Source: Chara braunii (taxonomy: Eukaryota; Streptophyta; Charophyceae; Charales; Characeae). Taken from it: a stretch of DNA of 50,499 nt. The DNA is taken from positions 810,584 to 861,082 of the forward strand of contig BFEA01000607.1 in NCBI GenBank assembly GCA_003427395.1, in the 5' to 3' direction. The notes beneath the pieces were generated by a model. It did no database searches, had not been told where the DNA came from, and worked only from the letters and a program-made list of their open reading frames with translations. A program made the translations under genes and the position numbers. This document shows, in pieces, positions 21,160-30,727 of this stretch. Every line of letters begins with the position of its first letter. The first letter of the stretch is position 1.

Positions 21160-21564
21160 GGCTCGTATCTTTTAGTCACTGAGATGTACTATGACATTAT
21201 TATGATTTACCAGTGACTGCAGCCCCTTCTTTATGGCTGCTTCCTCCATTCTTTGTGTACTACTCTTCAGTCTCGTGTCTCTAGTCATGTTCTTGCAGAG
21301 TCTGGTTTCTGGTATTCTCGTCCTCTCAGTGTCATCTGTTTTATGATGTATGCCCTGTGATGCATGAAACACTTATGCATGAGGTAACAAGTTATCTATC
21401 ACTCCTTATCATAACAGGTTGCACTCAAGGCTACTTGAAGGACTCCTGGATGATAGGGACTCCGATGACCTTGAGTCTAACCTTTATACGGGGTCAGGTG
21501 CAGGCGATAAAACCGAACGCCTCACTCTAAGCCGTGTCGCAGCTGGCAGGAAGGATAATTCTAA

Positions 21565-22084
21565 CTACTCGACTGTGTGACAAAGGCTGCTCGTGAATGT
21601 ATTTCTAATTTTTCCTACAACTCTCCAAAATCTTGCGTGACAGCGTGCCAGTCCACCAACCCACCGCACTCGACCAGGGGGGAAGACATTGAACCAGACC
21701 CTGAAATGGTGGGGGCGCGACAACGCGACAAAGATCAAATACGCACAAATATCAGAAGTGCTTTGCAAAAAGCAAAAGAAAGTATCAGGGGTCCTGTCCA
21801 GATGTGACAGGTAATTGAATTCGTGGGGCTTAAAAGAATTAGGATTTTTAACCACCAGTACCTGCTGGTTGTCAAGGCCCGACCCTAAAGCTACCGGTAG
21901 GCCTAGCCTACAGCTACGGTGACGAGCCTCGAAGTACCGGTACTTCGAGGACATCAAAATTGGTTTACAATAAATGTGAACAAAATCTAAAGAAAAACAA
22001 ACGAGAAGCAAAGAAAACTATTAAAAAAAAAAGAAAAAAAGAAAGAAGGAAAACGAAACTGAGAAAAAGAGACTGCATCACGCC

Positions 22085-22086
<2 letters not shown>
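21565..22086. other. Flank after the 3' LTR, no gene seen
   Basis: Unique-looking sequence with small unsupported ORFs on both strands. It contains the palindrome at 21927-21950 and becomes A-rich before the GA microsatellite. Confidence 0.4.
21927..21950. repeat. 24-bp perfect palindrome
   Basis: CCTCGAAGTACC followed at once by its reverse complement. Confidence 0.9.

Positions 22087-22136
<50 letters not shown>
22087..22136. repeat. (GA)n microsatellite
   Basis: About 25 GA units. It can pair with the (CT)n tract at 22214-22260. Between them lies a short inverted repeat GCTGCGC-AGTG-GCGCAGC. Confidence 0.95.
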
Positions 22137-22139
<3 letters not shown>

Positions 22140-22213
22140 AAACGACGTGTTTGCTGCACAGAGAGTGACGCCGTTCGCTGCGCAGTGGCGCAGCAAACGC
22201 GCCTTTTTCGACG

Positions 22214-22227
22214 CTCTCTCTCTCCTT

Positions 22228-22276
<49 letters not shown>

Positions 22277-22288
22277 TGCGCGCGCACG
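22214..22288. repeat. (CT)n followed by (CG)n/(GC)n
   Basis: CTCTCT tract with a few interruptions, running into an alternating CG/GC segment that could adopt Z-DNA. Confidence 0.9.
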
Positions 22289-22327
22289 AGACTTCCGAAG
22301 TTTGTTGTCTTGTCTTGTTTTGTTTTG

Positions 22328-22359
22328 CTTGTTTGTTTGTTTGTTTGTTTGTTTGTTTT
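22328..22359. repeat. (TTTG)n microsatellite
   Basis: Seven TTTG units followed by a short T run. Confidence 0.9.
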
Positions 22360-22583
22360 TTGAAGCGACTGGGCGTTGGCTTGCCCGACCCCCGAAAGTC
22401 GCGGCGCATTAACGGCCGCGGCTTCGAAAAAACAACGGGGAGGTACTGGTGGTTGAAAAAAAGAAAAAAAAAAATGATGAACACCTTTTGGAGGCCATAG
22501 AGCTTGAGATAATTTGAAAGACAAAAAGTAAAAAACGAAATTCGAGAACAAAAGGCTGGCAAAAACAAAAGTAGTTGCTAAAC

Positions 22584-23700
22584 TTTTTTTTTTTTTTTTT
22601 GGCTGGAAAACGTGTCTAACGTCCCTTATATAGCATGAACTTAGAATACATCAGGAAAACTTTAAGGGAGTAAGAGATTCCTGCCAGCATTGATTACCCT
22701 GGACATCCAGAGGATTGACCGAGCAGGATCTGGGGATAGGGGAGAGAACCTCTTCGCCGTGAACCAAGCGCCAGATACCGTCCGCTGCAAACTAGTTTCT
22801 GCCTCCCCAAACAGTGAATTGAAGCTGACATAAGTACCAAACAAAAACAGTAAACTGCAGCTGACATAAGTACCAAAAAACAGTGAGCTGTACTTTGTCG
22901 ACCTGCCCTCTGAACTTCATACATTATGTCCCTGTTCCCTCCTATCATTCTCCCCCATACCAGTCTAGTCCTACTAGGCAATTTGTTGGGGGGGGGGGGG
23001 GAGTCCGGGAATTCATCACTATGCCGCATTGGAATTGAGCCGTCCAGCTTGGTCCAGTCGTGGAGAATGAGTCGGTACTTGGTGCCCTGCCCCCTCCTTT
23101 GCTCTTTTCTTTCCCCATTCCATTCCACCCTTCCTATCTTCCCCCCCGATTCCCCCCCAAGCCAACTTTTGCTAAATTCTTGTATTTTTTGCTTCATCTC
23201 CCTTTGTGTGTGCAAGTGGCATATTTGTGCTTGGACTTCTTCCCATTGTGTTGTAGTTTGTGTGCATTTGTTGCTGTATGTTTTCTGTAAATTCCGGTCC
23301 TTCCAACCTCACACCTTCCATCTCATAAGCGCAGCGGCGTCTCCACAATGCCCATAGTATTGCTCTATGACCCAGTTGAAACAAGTTGAGGGTGAAGTCG
23401 TCAGGCCATTCTGAAGGCCATATCTCAAATAACAGGGCTCTCCAATCCCATGGCCAGGGAGCTCCTGTTTCGAGCTGACCTCAGACCCTATCCCACCATC
23501 GCCAGAGCCAGACCGCTCCAGGGCATTGCAGAAAGATGTGTTCTATTGTTTCTGGTATTTTCTTGGATGGGAAAGCGTATGTGCCGAGCCTGCGCCAAGG
23601 AAGGGCTAGCCCCCTCTGTTCGAGTGTTGACCTGTCTATCAGCCAGATATTGGTACTCAATGGGAGAGAGTAAAACGAAGGATAGTTTTTCTCCAATCTA
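22584..23700 (-). mobile_element. 5'-truncated LINE 3' end, minus strand
   Basis: On the minus strand a coding remnant (23759 to 22694) is followed by a 3' UTR and a poly(A) tail, seen here as 17 T at 22584-22600. Its terminal 3' UTR (for example TATAAGGGACG then TTTTCCAGC before the A tail, and TCAATCCTCTGG, AATCAATGCTGGC) matches the plus-strand copy ending at 24352. The head abuts that other copy at about 23700. Confidence 0.6.
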
Positions 23701-23759
23701 AAAAAAAGATCAGACAGATCATCGAAAACTTCTGCAAAGACTGGTTGGGCGGGGAACAA
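22694..23759 (-). pseudogene. LINE reverse transcriptase C-terminus (zf-RVT type)
   Basis: From 23759 downwards the minus strand encodes a segment like the reverse-transcriptase zinc-binding region of plant LINEs: LSTNIWLIDRSTLEQRGL, then IPETIEHIFLQCPGAVWLW (His and Cys of the usual motif present; the upstream Cys pair is not obvious). After a stop at about 23481 the same frame continues with LGHRAILWALWRRRCAYEM, typical of the C-terminal helix, to about 23172. A frameshift then leads to an ORF (23215-22694) with FSKSWLGGESGGK and DWTKLDGSIP. These last blocks recur in the plus-strand copy (FCKDWLGGEQGG, DWTKIDPSLP). A pseudogene; no polymerase domain remains. Confidence 0.6.
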
Positions 23760-24352
23760 GGAGGTTGGATCGCAAAGGTTGTGTGGAAAGGAAGGGAGAG
23801 GGGAGAGGATGAAGATGGGGAAGTGGAAAGAGACTACTACCTATGCTTTTAAGACTGGACGAAGATTGACCCCTCACTCCCGCTTCGGCCGATGTCTTAT
23901 TTTGTGGACTTCTTCTCGCCTTCACCTTTGGCGCTGGTGGACGTGGAATGGTATTGGGGTTAATGGGTAAAAGAGCAGAATGTGGGGAAGAGGGATAGAG
24001 CAAGGTGGGAACAGGATGGTTTGGGGGAGAGGAACTTGTAGGTAGTAGTATGTATCTGGCCCCGGGCTCAAGCCGGAGAGGTTCCTCTTCCCTCCCCCCC
24101 CCTCTTTTTTGTTGTTTCAACTGCTCAGTCAATCCCCTGGTCTCAAGGGCAATCAATGATGGCAAAAATCGCCTATTTTGTTTCTCTGTTGTACTATTAA
24201 CTCAGTCTGTATAAGGGACGCTGGACCCGGTTTCCAGCAGGTGATGCTCCCCACCAATAGATGGAGCCTCTCCCCAGGTGTTAGTGGTGTCTTCGCTTAC
24301 CAGCACCACTAACATTGGAGGAGACTTTCAAAATTAAAAAAAAAAAAAAAAA
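23700..24352 (+). mobile_element. 5'-truncated LINE 3' end, plus strand
   Basis: Begins with a frame encoding KKIRQIIENFCKDWLGGEQ (about 23702-23758) with one stop, then DWTKIDPSLP, a 3' UTR homologous to that of the minus copy, and a poly(A) run at 24336-24352. It carries about 100 bases between TTTCCAGC and the tail that the minus copy lacks, so the two are different subfamily members. The two copies are arranged head to head. Confidence 0.55.
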
Positions 24353-24474
24353 GTATGATCTATCGGACTGCACACAAGACCATCCACTCGAGAGCGACAA
24401 GAGGTAACATCATATTCGTATATGGACGGAGCGGATGATACAGTAGTAGAGAAACATTCCTTAATACTGCTTGC

Positions 24475-25038
24475 CTACAGAAGAGCAGGATCGACAAAAG
24501 GTAAGGAAGGGTGAGATTGAAAAGAAGCCAGTAATTGAGAGCGCACACTCGAGATCGAACAACCTCTGTACGGTCGTACTATATTCTTCGAATTTTGCAT
24601 GAAATCTGGGAACAAAGGAACAACCTCATTAATTCGAAAGGCCACATGTCCTTTTATACGTCGGAAAAAAGCCTCCACAAAAGCGCACGAACACACAACT
24701 TGCCCAATTTTGGAATATCTCCGAAAGTTATGGATGAGATCGCCAATGCTAGAATTACGACGCCATACCACTCTCATATGTCGAACCAACATCTCCTTCC
24801 AGCTTTGCTCCAAAGTCAAATTCGCCAAAACCTCTGGACATAGTTGCCTCACCTTAGCGTTGCAAACACGATCATCGTAGACAATTCGTATGACGAGCCT
24901 TTTACGAACATGGATGTTGAATCTGACCAAAATATGGTGGGAAAGCTGACAACGTAAACGAAATCGGGACCGCTTCTCATTGAAGGTACGTACTGTCGTA
25001 TATGCTACGATTAACGAGTCAAAGTTCCAGCCCTTCAA
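24475..25038 (-). pseudogene. Segment downstream of GIY-YIG, unknown domain
   Basis: 187 codons. N-terminal basic region (FNEKRSRFRLR), central helix with LEQSWKEMLVRHMRVVWRR, and VVCSCAFVEAFFRRIKGHV followed by AFRINEV. The Cys-x-Cys then G-H-V block looks like a conserved element placed ahead of the RT in such retroelements, but I cannot name it. No RT motif follows before the LINE junction. Confidence 0.4.
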
Positions 25039-25318
25039 ATCGAGGTGCGACTAGAAGGATTGCTAAGAAACCCAGAGAGCGGAGCTTTCAAAGCCAGCGA
25101 ACGGCTCAAAAAAGGAACAACAAGACCAAAGGGAAGCGTGACACCGATTTTAATCCAGCTACGAGCATGACGCAGTTCTCCCTCTCGAACTCACAGGAAA
25201 CCAGACTTCCTCGAAACAATCTACGAAGAATCTTCCATCGATCCACTAATCGCTCATCCCCAGAACAAGTAACAATAGTATGATGGTTAGCATTAATACG
25301 ACTTTTCTCAAGAATTTC

Positions 25319-25771
25319 TCACAAACTTACTGACGAAAAACCCTCTGTAGAGTGGAACACACAGACCGATCCACCGTAAGTACCAGAATCACTCAAACCC
25401 ACCATATTGCAGCCAACAACTCTCCCTTTCCTTCTAATTCTCTTTCTCAGACCCTTTTGACATCTCATTGTCCTCTTTGGCTTATCTATTGCGTTCAATG
25501 CAGGTGAAAACAGTCTAATGAAGAATTTATCAGTTTCCAACAAATCATCCATAGTGCATCGACACAGAGGAATAACAATATACGTATGAGCCCAACAACA
25601 ATGTAACCACTGATATAACTTCTCATTTCGCCTTCCCCTTTCGATCACCTTTTGTTGACATGTTCGGTAGATATGCTCCCTCCAACGGGAGTGAAGATTA
25701 CGTTGAGTACTGCCTATATACATATGCCAAGTCCATGGAGACACCACAACATACACAACCGGCCCTCCCAC
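25319..25771 (-). pseudogene. GIY-YIG-like endonuclease fragment
   Basis: The frame opens at GTG 25771, without a normal start because upstream sequence is in another frame. VVYVVVSPWTWHMYIGST supplies the G(I/V)Y...YIG pattern, followed by LHSRWREHIY, matching the conserved Arg-x3-His stretch of GIY-YIG nucleases. The next 100 residues (CTMDDLLETDKFFIRLF, then a basic KRIRRKGR patch) fit the domain, with Glu of LLETDKFFI at the position of the metal-binding Glu. It probably nicks target DNA for the retroelement. Isolated by frameshifts from ORF1 and from the downstream segment. Confidence 0.55.
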
Positions 25772-26156
25772 TCATTAAGACCATCATTACGAGATGCAAA
25801 GAAGTAATCGAGAAAGAAACCACTCAGCTTCGTACCCCAAGAAACCTCACCACACAGAATCAGTCCACAAACCGCCAGAGAGAATAGCAGATTCATCACC
25901 TTACATCGTAGATACTCAAAAGAAATAGCTCTTAGATTGCTACATAACTTTACGACTTGTCAAAATAACATCGCGTTCGAGCGTGACCTTAAGAAGATGC
26001 CGAGTCATGCCCGTCGCTCGGTTCGGATTCATCGCCTCCATCAACATTGGTTAACTCGACCACCGAGTCGTCTTTGTTCTTACCTCTCTCCACCTCATCG
26101 AACACCCTTGTCAAAAGTTGTCATTCTCTTCTGCACAATTTTCTCCTTTGTTGGAT

Positions 26157-27425
26157 CTAATCTTGTGTACTCGACTTCTTCTTTTCGCAAATCCCAAACA
26201 CTTCGTCCTTTTTGAAATTTTCGAGTTTGCTTCTCTCCTTCCGTAGGTGAGTGTCCCATGCGTGGACTTGAGCTGCCGGAGTAGCCGTTGTAACTCCCTT
26301 ATCTTTCCTTGCAGACGGACCCGCTGCATCATTCATTCTCGTCTTCGAGTTCGTTCTCCTCGTCTTTCTTCCTGTCTCCAAACGCGCCATGACCTCCTTA
26401 AGTCGGTCAATCTCCTCTTCAGATTCTTTTCGTGGATCGACTTCTCTCAAGCGCATCTCCTTTAACAAATCAACCTCCTGCAGATGACGTTCAACAATTC
26501 CTTTAATCAGCTGATTTACCAAACAAGGAAAGGTAGCAGGAGTAACCCTCGGTCTCACTCTAGCTTCCGTAGTTGGTGTATGTCCAATGGCTACGCTACC
26601 TCTCTTGTTGCCCGGGCGCAAAGCTTCTCTTCTCCAAGCCTCAACATTAGACGCGGCAAGTTCACACTGCTTCTGAAAAGCGTGGATGACATCCTCCAGT
26701 GACGCGAGCCTCTTGTTGGTGCCAGCTTGAGTATCCGCCTGCTCTCGACACAGGCGCGCCAATTCTTCAGCTTCACTGAGCGGCTTAATAACCGTAGCCG
26801 AGGTGCTAGCAACATCATGCCCACGCTTTAGTCGCTCAACTTCAGCACGAAGTTTAGTCACTTCGTCATCTTCGATAGCCTTCTGCTTGCCCTTCAGACC
26901 TTGCTGAAGATCTTCAATCCGAGCCCTCAACTTCGTGATCTCGTCACTCTCGTTCGGCTTCTTTCCGTTGACCGCATCACATACCTTATCCAATTTAGTC
27001 GACATTTTTTTATGCATTAGTGACTGAAATTCTTCTCGCTGCTTCCTCTCCTTCTCCCTTCGTTCTTCATCCTCCCGTTCCTTGTTTTTTCGCTCTTCTT
27101 CTTCTCGTTGTGAACGCTCCCTAGCTTCATCTGCTTCGTGCTTGCTATTAATCTTGTCGACGATCTCCTCCAAGGTTGAAACTCTCCTACCTAGGCCAGA
27201 GTCACTACCACCACCGTTGTATTGATTCGGATAGTAAGGAACTGTCGTACCGACACCAGCTGGCGGAACAGTCAACAAAGGTTGAGTCGGAACTATCACG
27301 GTGCTGGTAGAATGCACACCATTTAACCTACGATCCGGAAGGGGACAGTATCTGGAAATGTGACCAGGCTGTCCACAGTTATAACATGTTCGAATACCAG
27401 GCATGTTAGCTCCGTTGGACGCCAT
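26157..27425 (-). CDS. ORF1: CCHC zinc-knuckle, coiled-coil protein
   Basis: 422 codons from ATG 27425. A zinc knuckle CYNCGQPGHISRYC (C-x2-C-x4-H-x4-C) lies at residues about 15-28, followed by a Pro/Gly-rich segment. A very long heptad-rich Glu/Arg/Lys region (residues about 80-280) is broken by STKLDKVCDAVNGKK, and further charged helices lead to the C-terminus. Gag/ORF1-like proteins with this order bind element RNA; that role is inferred. The ORF ends at 26157, but a neighbouring frame continues with an acidic tail (VELTNVDGGDESEPSDGHD) to about 25994, so the end probably reflects a small frameshift. An abundant repeat family rather than a host gene is likely. Confidence 0.65.
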   Translation of the reverse strand: MASNGANMPGIRTCYNCGQPGHISRYCPLPDRRLNGVHSTSTVIVPTQPLLTVPPAGVGTTVPYYPNQYNGGGSDSGLGRRVSTLEEIVDKINSKHEADEARERSQREEEERKNKEREDEERREKERKQREEFQSLMHKKMSTKLDKVCDAVNGKKPNESDEITKLRARIEDLQQGLKGKQKAIEDDEVTKLRAEVERLKRGHDVASTSATVIKPLSEAEELARLCREQADTQAGTNKRLASLEDVIHAFQKQCELAASNVEAWRREALRPGNKRGSVAIGHTPTTEARVRPRVTPATFPCLVNQLIKGIVERHLQEVDLLKEMRLREVDPRKESEEEIDRLKEVMARLETGRKTRRTNSKTRMNDAAGPSARKDKGVTTATPAAQVHAWDTHLRKERSKLENFKKDEVFGICEKKKSSTQD

Positions 27426-28245
27426 CGCTGAAAATAGTCGAAGCTACTCAACCGTAGTACCACTCTACGTCGGCTACTCCACGAAATAAAGTATGTCGGC
27501 TTAAAGCTTAGCGACAACGATGAAGATCAAAACTCCTCCAACATGCATAGCATCAAATTGTTACGATAGTAGAACATGACAACGAAGATAGAAATAGAGA
27601 GCAGGGGGAGGAAAGAAGTCAGAAGAATACAGACGGGAGAAGAAAGTAGACAGGGAAAAAAATTGGAAGACATTGGAAGGAATCGATCGTTCGTCGTTCG
27701 TTCGGGACAAGGGGACACAACAAGATACAGCTGGTGGAATTGCGGGGAAGAGGGTGGAGAAGCGGGGAAGTCAGCGGAACACGGGCGCAAGCCCTGTGAA
27801 AACACACGCGCAAGGGGCTGGAGGCGGACACTGAAACGTAACACCTAATTCTTCAATGCAAAAATGACGACGAAAGCGGCATGGCAGGCTAACGACAACT
27901 GGATCAACAAGGGATTGAAAAAAAAAAAGGCCACACTCGTCTGACCGCTCCGCGCTCGCGCCCATTTCCCCAAATCTCCTTTTCATCAATTGATAGGCCG
28001 CTAATATCGTGGGTTCCATTTTTTCTCCAATTTTGCACGGTAATTCAGAAAATGATTTGAGAATTTGCGGTAACCTCCAGAGATCATCGCAAATTTCCTC
28101 CCCCCGCGGCTTCGCAGGCTGCTGACAAATGGTCACCCCTTTTGAGAATTTGGGCAGATGTTCATCATATGTGACTGTCCGGGAACCCTTTTTTGGGGGG
28201 AAATGAGGATTTGGTACCTAGTGTGAGCGTGCCCTTAGAAAGTAG
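27426..28245. other. Leader of the CCHC element and flank, no gene seen
   Basis: Minus-strand leader with CGAACGAACGACGAACGATC repeats (about 27690) and a polypyrimidine bias; unsupported short ORFs only. Confidence 0.35.
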
Positions 28246-28282
28246 TTTTTTTTTTTTTTTTTTTTTTTTTTTTNTTTNTTTT
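28246..28282 (-). repeat. Poly(T), possible retroposon tail on minus strand
   Basis: A run of about 35 T with two N. It could be the poly(A) end of an element lying to the right on the minus strand (28283 onwards), but no coding remnant is recognised there. Confidence 0.4.
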
Positions 28283-29183
28283 CTACATCGCAATTCTCAC
28301 CGATCGGTTGTTCATGTGAACGACCCCCCTCAAATGTGGCGTGTTAACGGGACACGCCNGCGGCCCATAGCTGGGCCAAGTACTGGTGGTTTAATGAAGA
28401 ACTGGAGACAAAGTGAAAGGCACTGAGAATATGAAAGCGCCGTCATATTTATGGGTCCCCCTTTGGCAAATCACCCCTCAGTTGTTCTCATCCCCCAACC
28501 CCTACACAAAAAACAAGCACCTCCCCGTTCCCTCCCTTCTATGGACCGGTCAAGCAATTGCAATCAGAGACCCTCCCCTCTCCTCACCTTGTCTGACCTA
28601 ATTTTTTTTTATTTTTTTTTTGTTTGGTGCTCAAAGGACCCACCCCTACCTAACTCATCTTTCTGCTTCCTTAGCGTGACCGCTGCTTCCTCATCTACGG
28701 GGGCACTTGTTTGGCCCTATCCAGGATATACTGGACGGCGGTTGCAGACACCAGCACTAGGCCATGACAAACCTCTCCCTGCCCTAGTTAAAGCAGTATC
28801 GAGCGAGCCTTGTCGCACGGGTACTTCGGTCACCAAGCATGATCGTTCTTTGTTTTTTTCCTATGAGCGCCAACCCATGTTGGTTTTATTCCTTAGAGCC
28901 TTCCCTAGGTAGTGTCTACTGGTTGTACCCTGACCAAGGTCTTACTTGAGACAACCTTTCTGACCCAACCTGGGTGCCATGATCCTAGCATAGCCTACTA
29001 TTATTGCCGTATTAGGGGTTGTGTTATTGTTTATGCTCAGAGGGCAAGACTATCGATTCCATAACCCGCACCACTTCGCCGCAGGGCCGATTCCTGTCAG
29101 GGAAGATCTCCGGCCCATCCCCCCTTGCACCCTCTGTTGGTTATTATTAGTCATGAGTTGTGATCTCAGGCCAATCCAGAGCC
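28283..29183. other. Unassigned stretch before the TIR element
   Basis: No gene recognised. T-rich runs at 28601-28621. From about 28940 onwards it contains short words (CCTGGGTGCCA) shared with the repeat at 48340-48480. Confidence 0.35.
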
Positions 29184-29212
29184 GAATGTTTCCATGGAGT
29201 GAACCTAGGCAA
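29184..29212 (+). repeat. Left half of the interrupted target repeat, with GCAA
   Basis: GAATGTTTCCATGGAG...TAGGCAA stops at the TIR. Its continuation is found after the right TIR (48329 onwards), and an uninterrupted relative lies at 48392-48440. The last four bases GCAA (29209-29212) are repeated at 48329-48332. Confidence 0.75.
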
Positions 29213-29238
29213 AACGGTGTTTTCGTTAAAAATGAAAT
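29213..29238 (+). repeat. Left terminal inverted repeat
   Basis: 26 bp starting AACGGTGTTTTCG; 25 of 26 match the inverted right end. Confidence 0.85.
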
Positions 29239-30094
29239 GTTTTGTAAAAAGTGAACATAATGAAATTAACAAATTTGCCAGAACAAAAGTAAATTTAACA
29301 ACAAGAGCAGAGGATTTTAGCATCTTATTGACAAATATTGTATAATCAAGTATTGAAAAGAAAATTGCATATCCGCATCAATACAAGTTTCATTGGTCAA
29401 CTATCCATGATTCTATTTTTAAAGAAAGTCGCATATCTGCATCAATACAAGTTTCATGAGTTAACTATTGTATATTATCCCAACCTTTCATAACATGAAT
29501 ACATCCATTCTATCGTGAAATCCAAGAAGTTATATTTAATTTATTATATTAATTATAATACCAAACTTACACAATATGGACACATATTGCAAAACGTTAG
29601 ACTTAGTGAGTGTCGGGTCGAGTTGAACTTGACAATATTTCACTTAGTTCAGAATCTGATGTTCCTTGAACTTAAAGGCTTAGATGAAAGAACAGAAAAA
29701 CCTTGTATGTGACCTTAGAAGAAAATTTAAAAATCTGTTAATATTTGATAGCAAAGTGCAGCGGACACTCCAAAAACACGTACAAAAATCCTACTTAACT
29801 ACAACAACACAATTAAATGAAAACACGTGCAAAAGTTCAACATTAAAAGCAATTTGAAAGCAGTGTCACCCATAAACTGTCAAAACACAAACCTTAGTTC
29901 GAATCCCGCTCAACTCGGATAACCAAATAACTCTATATTAATACAGGACTGGGCAATTCGAACTTGTATGATGTCTCAAGGCGATTGACCGAGTAAGAGG
30001 GAAAAAAAAATTAAATGCAAAGCACAAATGACACCGTGAAAATAGGCAAAACAAGCCTAGTAACTAGATCGACTACAGGGATAAACTAATGCAA
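29239..30094. other. AT-rich left subterminal region
   Basis: No gene supported. It contains a 27-bp direct repeat (29367-29393 and 29431-29457, core GCATCAATACAAGTTTCAT, one difference). At 29850-30009 there is a possible SINE-like piece with a B-box-like TTAGTTCGAATCCC (29894) and an A9 run at the end. Confidence 0.4.
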
Positions 30095-30727
30095 TCAAGA
30101 CAACATTTCAGTCTGTCCTTGTATCAGTTGTCCAATCTTCTCTACGATGATATCAGTTTGTCCGTCAAACGTCGGTTCCTTGTACTCTATATAACTTTCT
30201 ATTACTTCATATTCGCGCAGCTGGAGACTTCGCAAATATTTGATGGCCGTGTCCACAAGCCCAATTTGCTCCATGATCCTCCTTCGGAATTCTTGCCGTC
30301 GTCGTTCACCGATGTTGTCTGCATTGGAAACACTTGCACTTGCAGAATAATCATTATAAATAAGGAAAAATACTTTGCACCGACCTCGAACAGTTGCCGC
30401 TGCACAAAACAAGGTCATCACGTTGAAATTGTTGTGGCAGAATTTGACTGCTGAATAATATAATTCCGAAGAGGGTGCGAGCACTTCTCGCGGGTATGTT
30501 CTCGTTCGACAACACCTCCGACTACAAATATACAGTGACTCTCGAGGAGAATGTTCCCAGTCTTCCGGTGGGGCATCCACACCTCTAACACTGAGTACTG
30601 CACTGTCAAAGATCACTTCAGATGTGAAGAAAACTGGACCCATATCATGCCATATATTTCTTCCCCACACCATGTTACTTGGCGGCCATCCAGTCGTCAC
30701 AAATGGTTGAACCATTCTGCAACACAT
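30095..30727 (-). other. Open frame downstream of the transposase, doubtful
   Basis: 210 codons on the minus strand overlapping the predicted last exon of the transposase in another frame. The C-terminal part is amphipathic (RRRQEFRRRIMEQIGL...). No domain recognised. It may be 3' UTR or a separate decayed gene. Confidence 0.25.

Larger units (their letters stand above)
1..21564 (+). mobile_element. Giant Ty3/gypsy LTR retrotransposon, decayed, 5' end outside window
   Basis: Two long direct copies (1-3795 and 17605-21564) flank an internal region that encodes, in order, gag with a CCHC knuckle, a retropepsin remnant, reverse transcriptase with YIDD, RNase H and a DD35E integrase. The PR-RT-RH-IN order is that of Ty3/gypsy (Metaviridae). 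The two copies stop matching at 3795/21564, which sets the LTR end. The 5' LTR begins before the window, and the start of the 3' LTR lies at or upstream of the gap at 16700-17604, so LTR length is unknown but at least 4 kb. Every pol segment carries stops or frameshifts, so the copy looks non-autonomous. Confidence 0.85.
17605..21564 (+). repeat. 3' LTR copy (visible part after the gap)
   Basis: Direct repeat of 1-3795 with the same internal order of satellites and ORFs. It starts immediately after the N gap, so its true left end is hidden; the TATA box at 16104 and satellites before the gap may belong to it. After 21564 the sequence becomes unrelated to the element interior, as expected for host flank. 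Confidence 0.85.
24354..27850 (-). mobile_element. Retroelement with CCHC/coiled-coil ORF1 and GIY-YIG domain, 3' truncated
   Basis: Minus-strand order: GC-mixed leader (27850-27426), ORF1 with one zinc knuckle and long coiled-coil (27425-26157, tail to about 25994), a region of frameshifts, a GIY-YIG-like endonuclease (25771-25319), then a segment with a CSC...GHVAFR block (25038-24475). No RT motifs are present before the sequence meets the LINE poly(A) at 24352. Penelope-like elements with an N-terminal GIY-YIG are known from green lineages, so this is a possible assignment by inference. Confidence 0.55.

Noticed and set aside
21987-22568. 193- and 157-codon minus-strand ORFs with Arg/Glu and Ser/Leu runs
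   Set aside because: They translate GA/CT and TTTG microsatellites.
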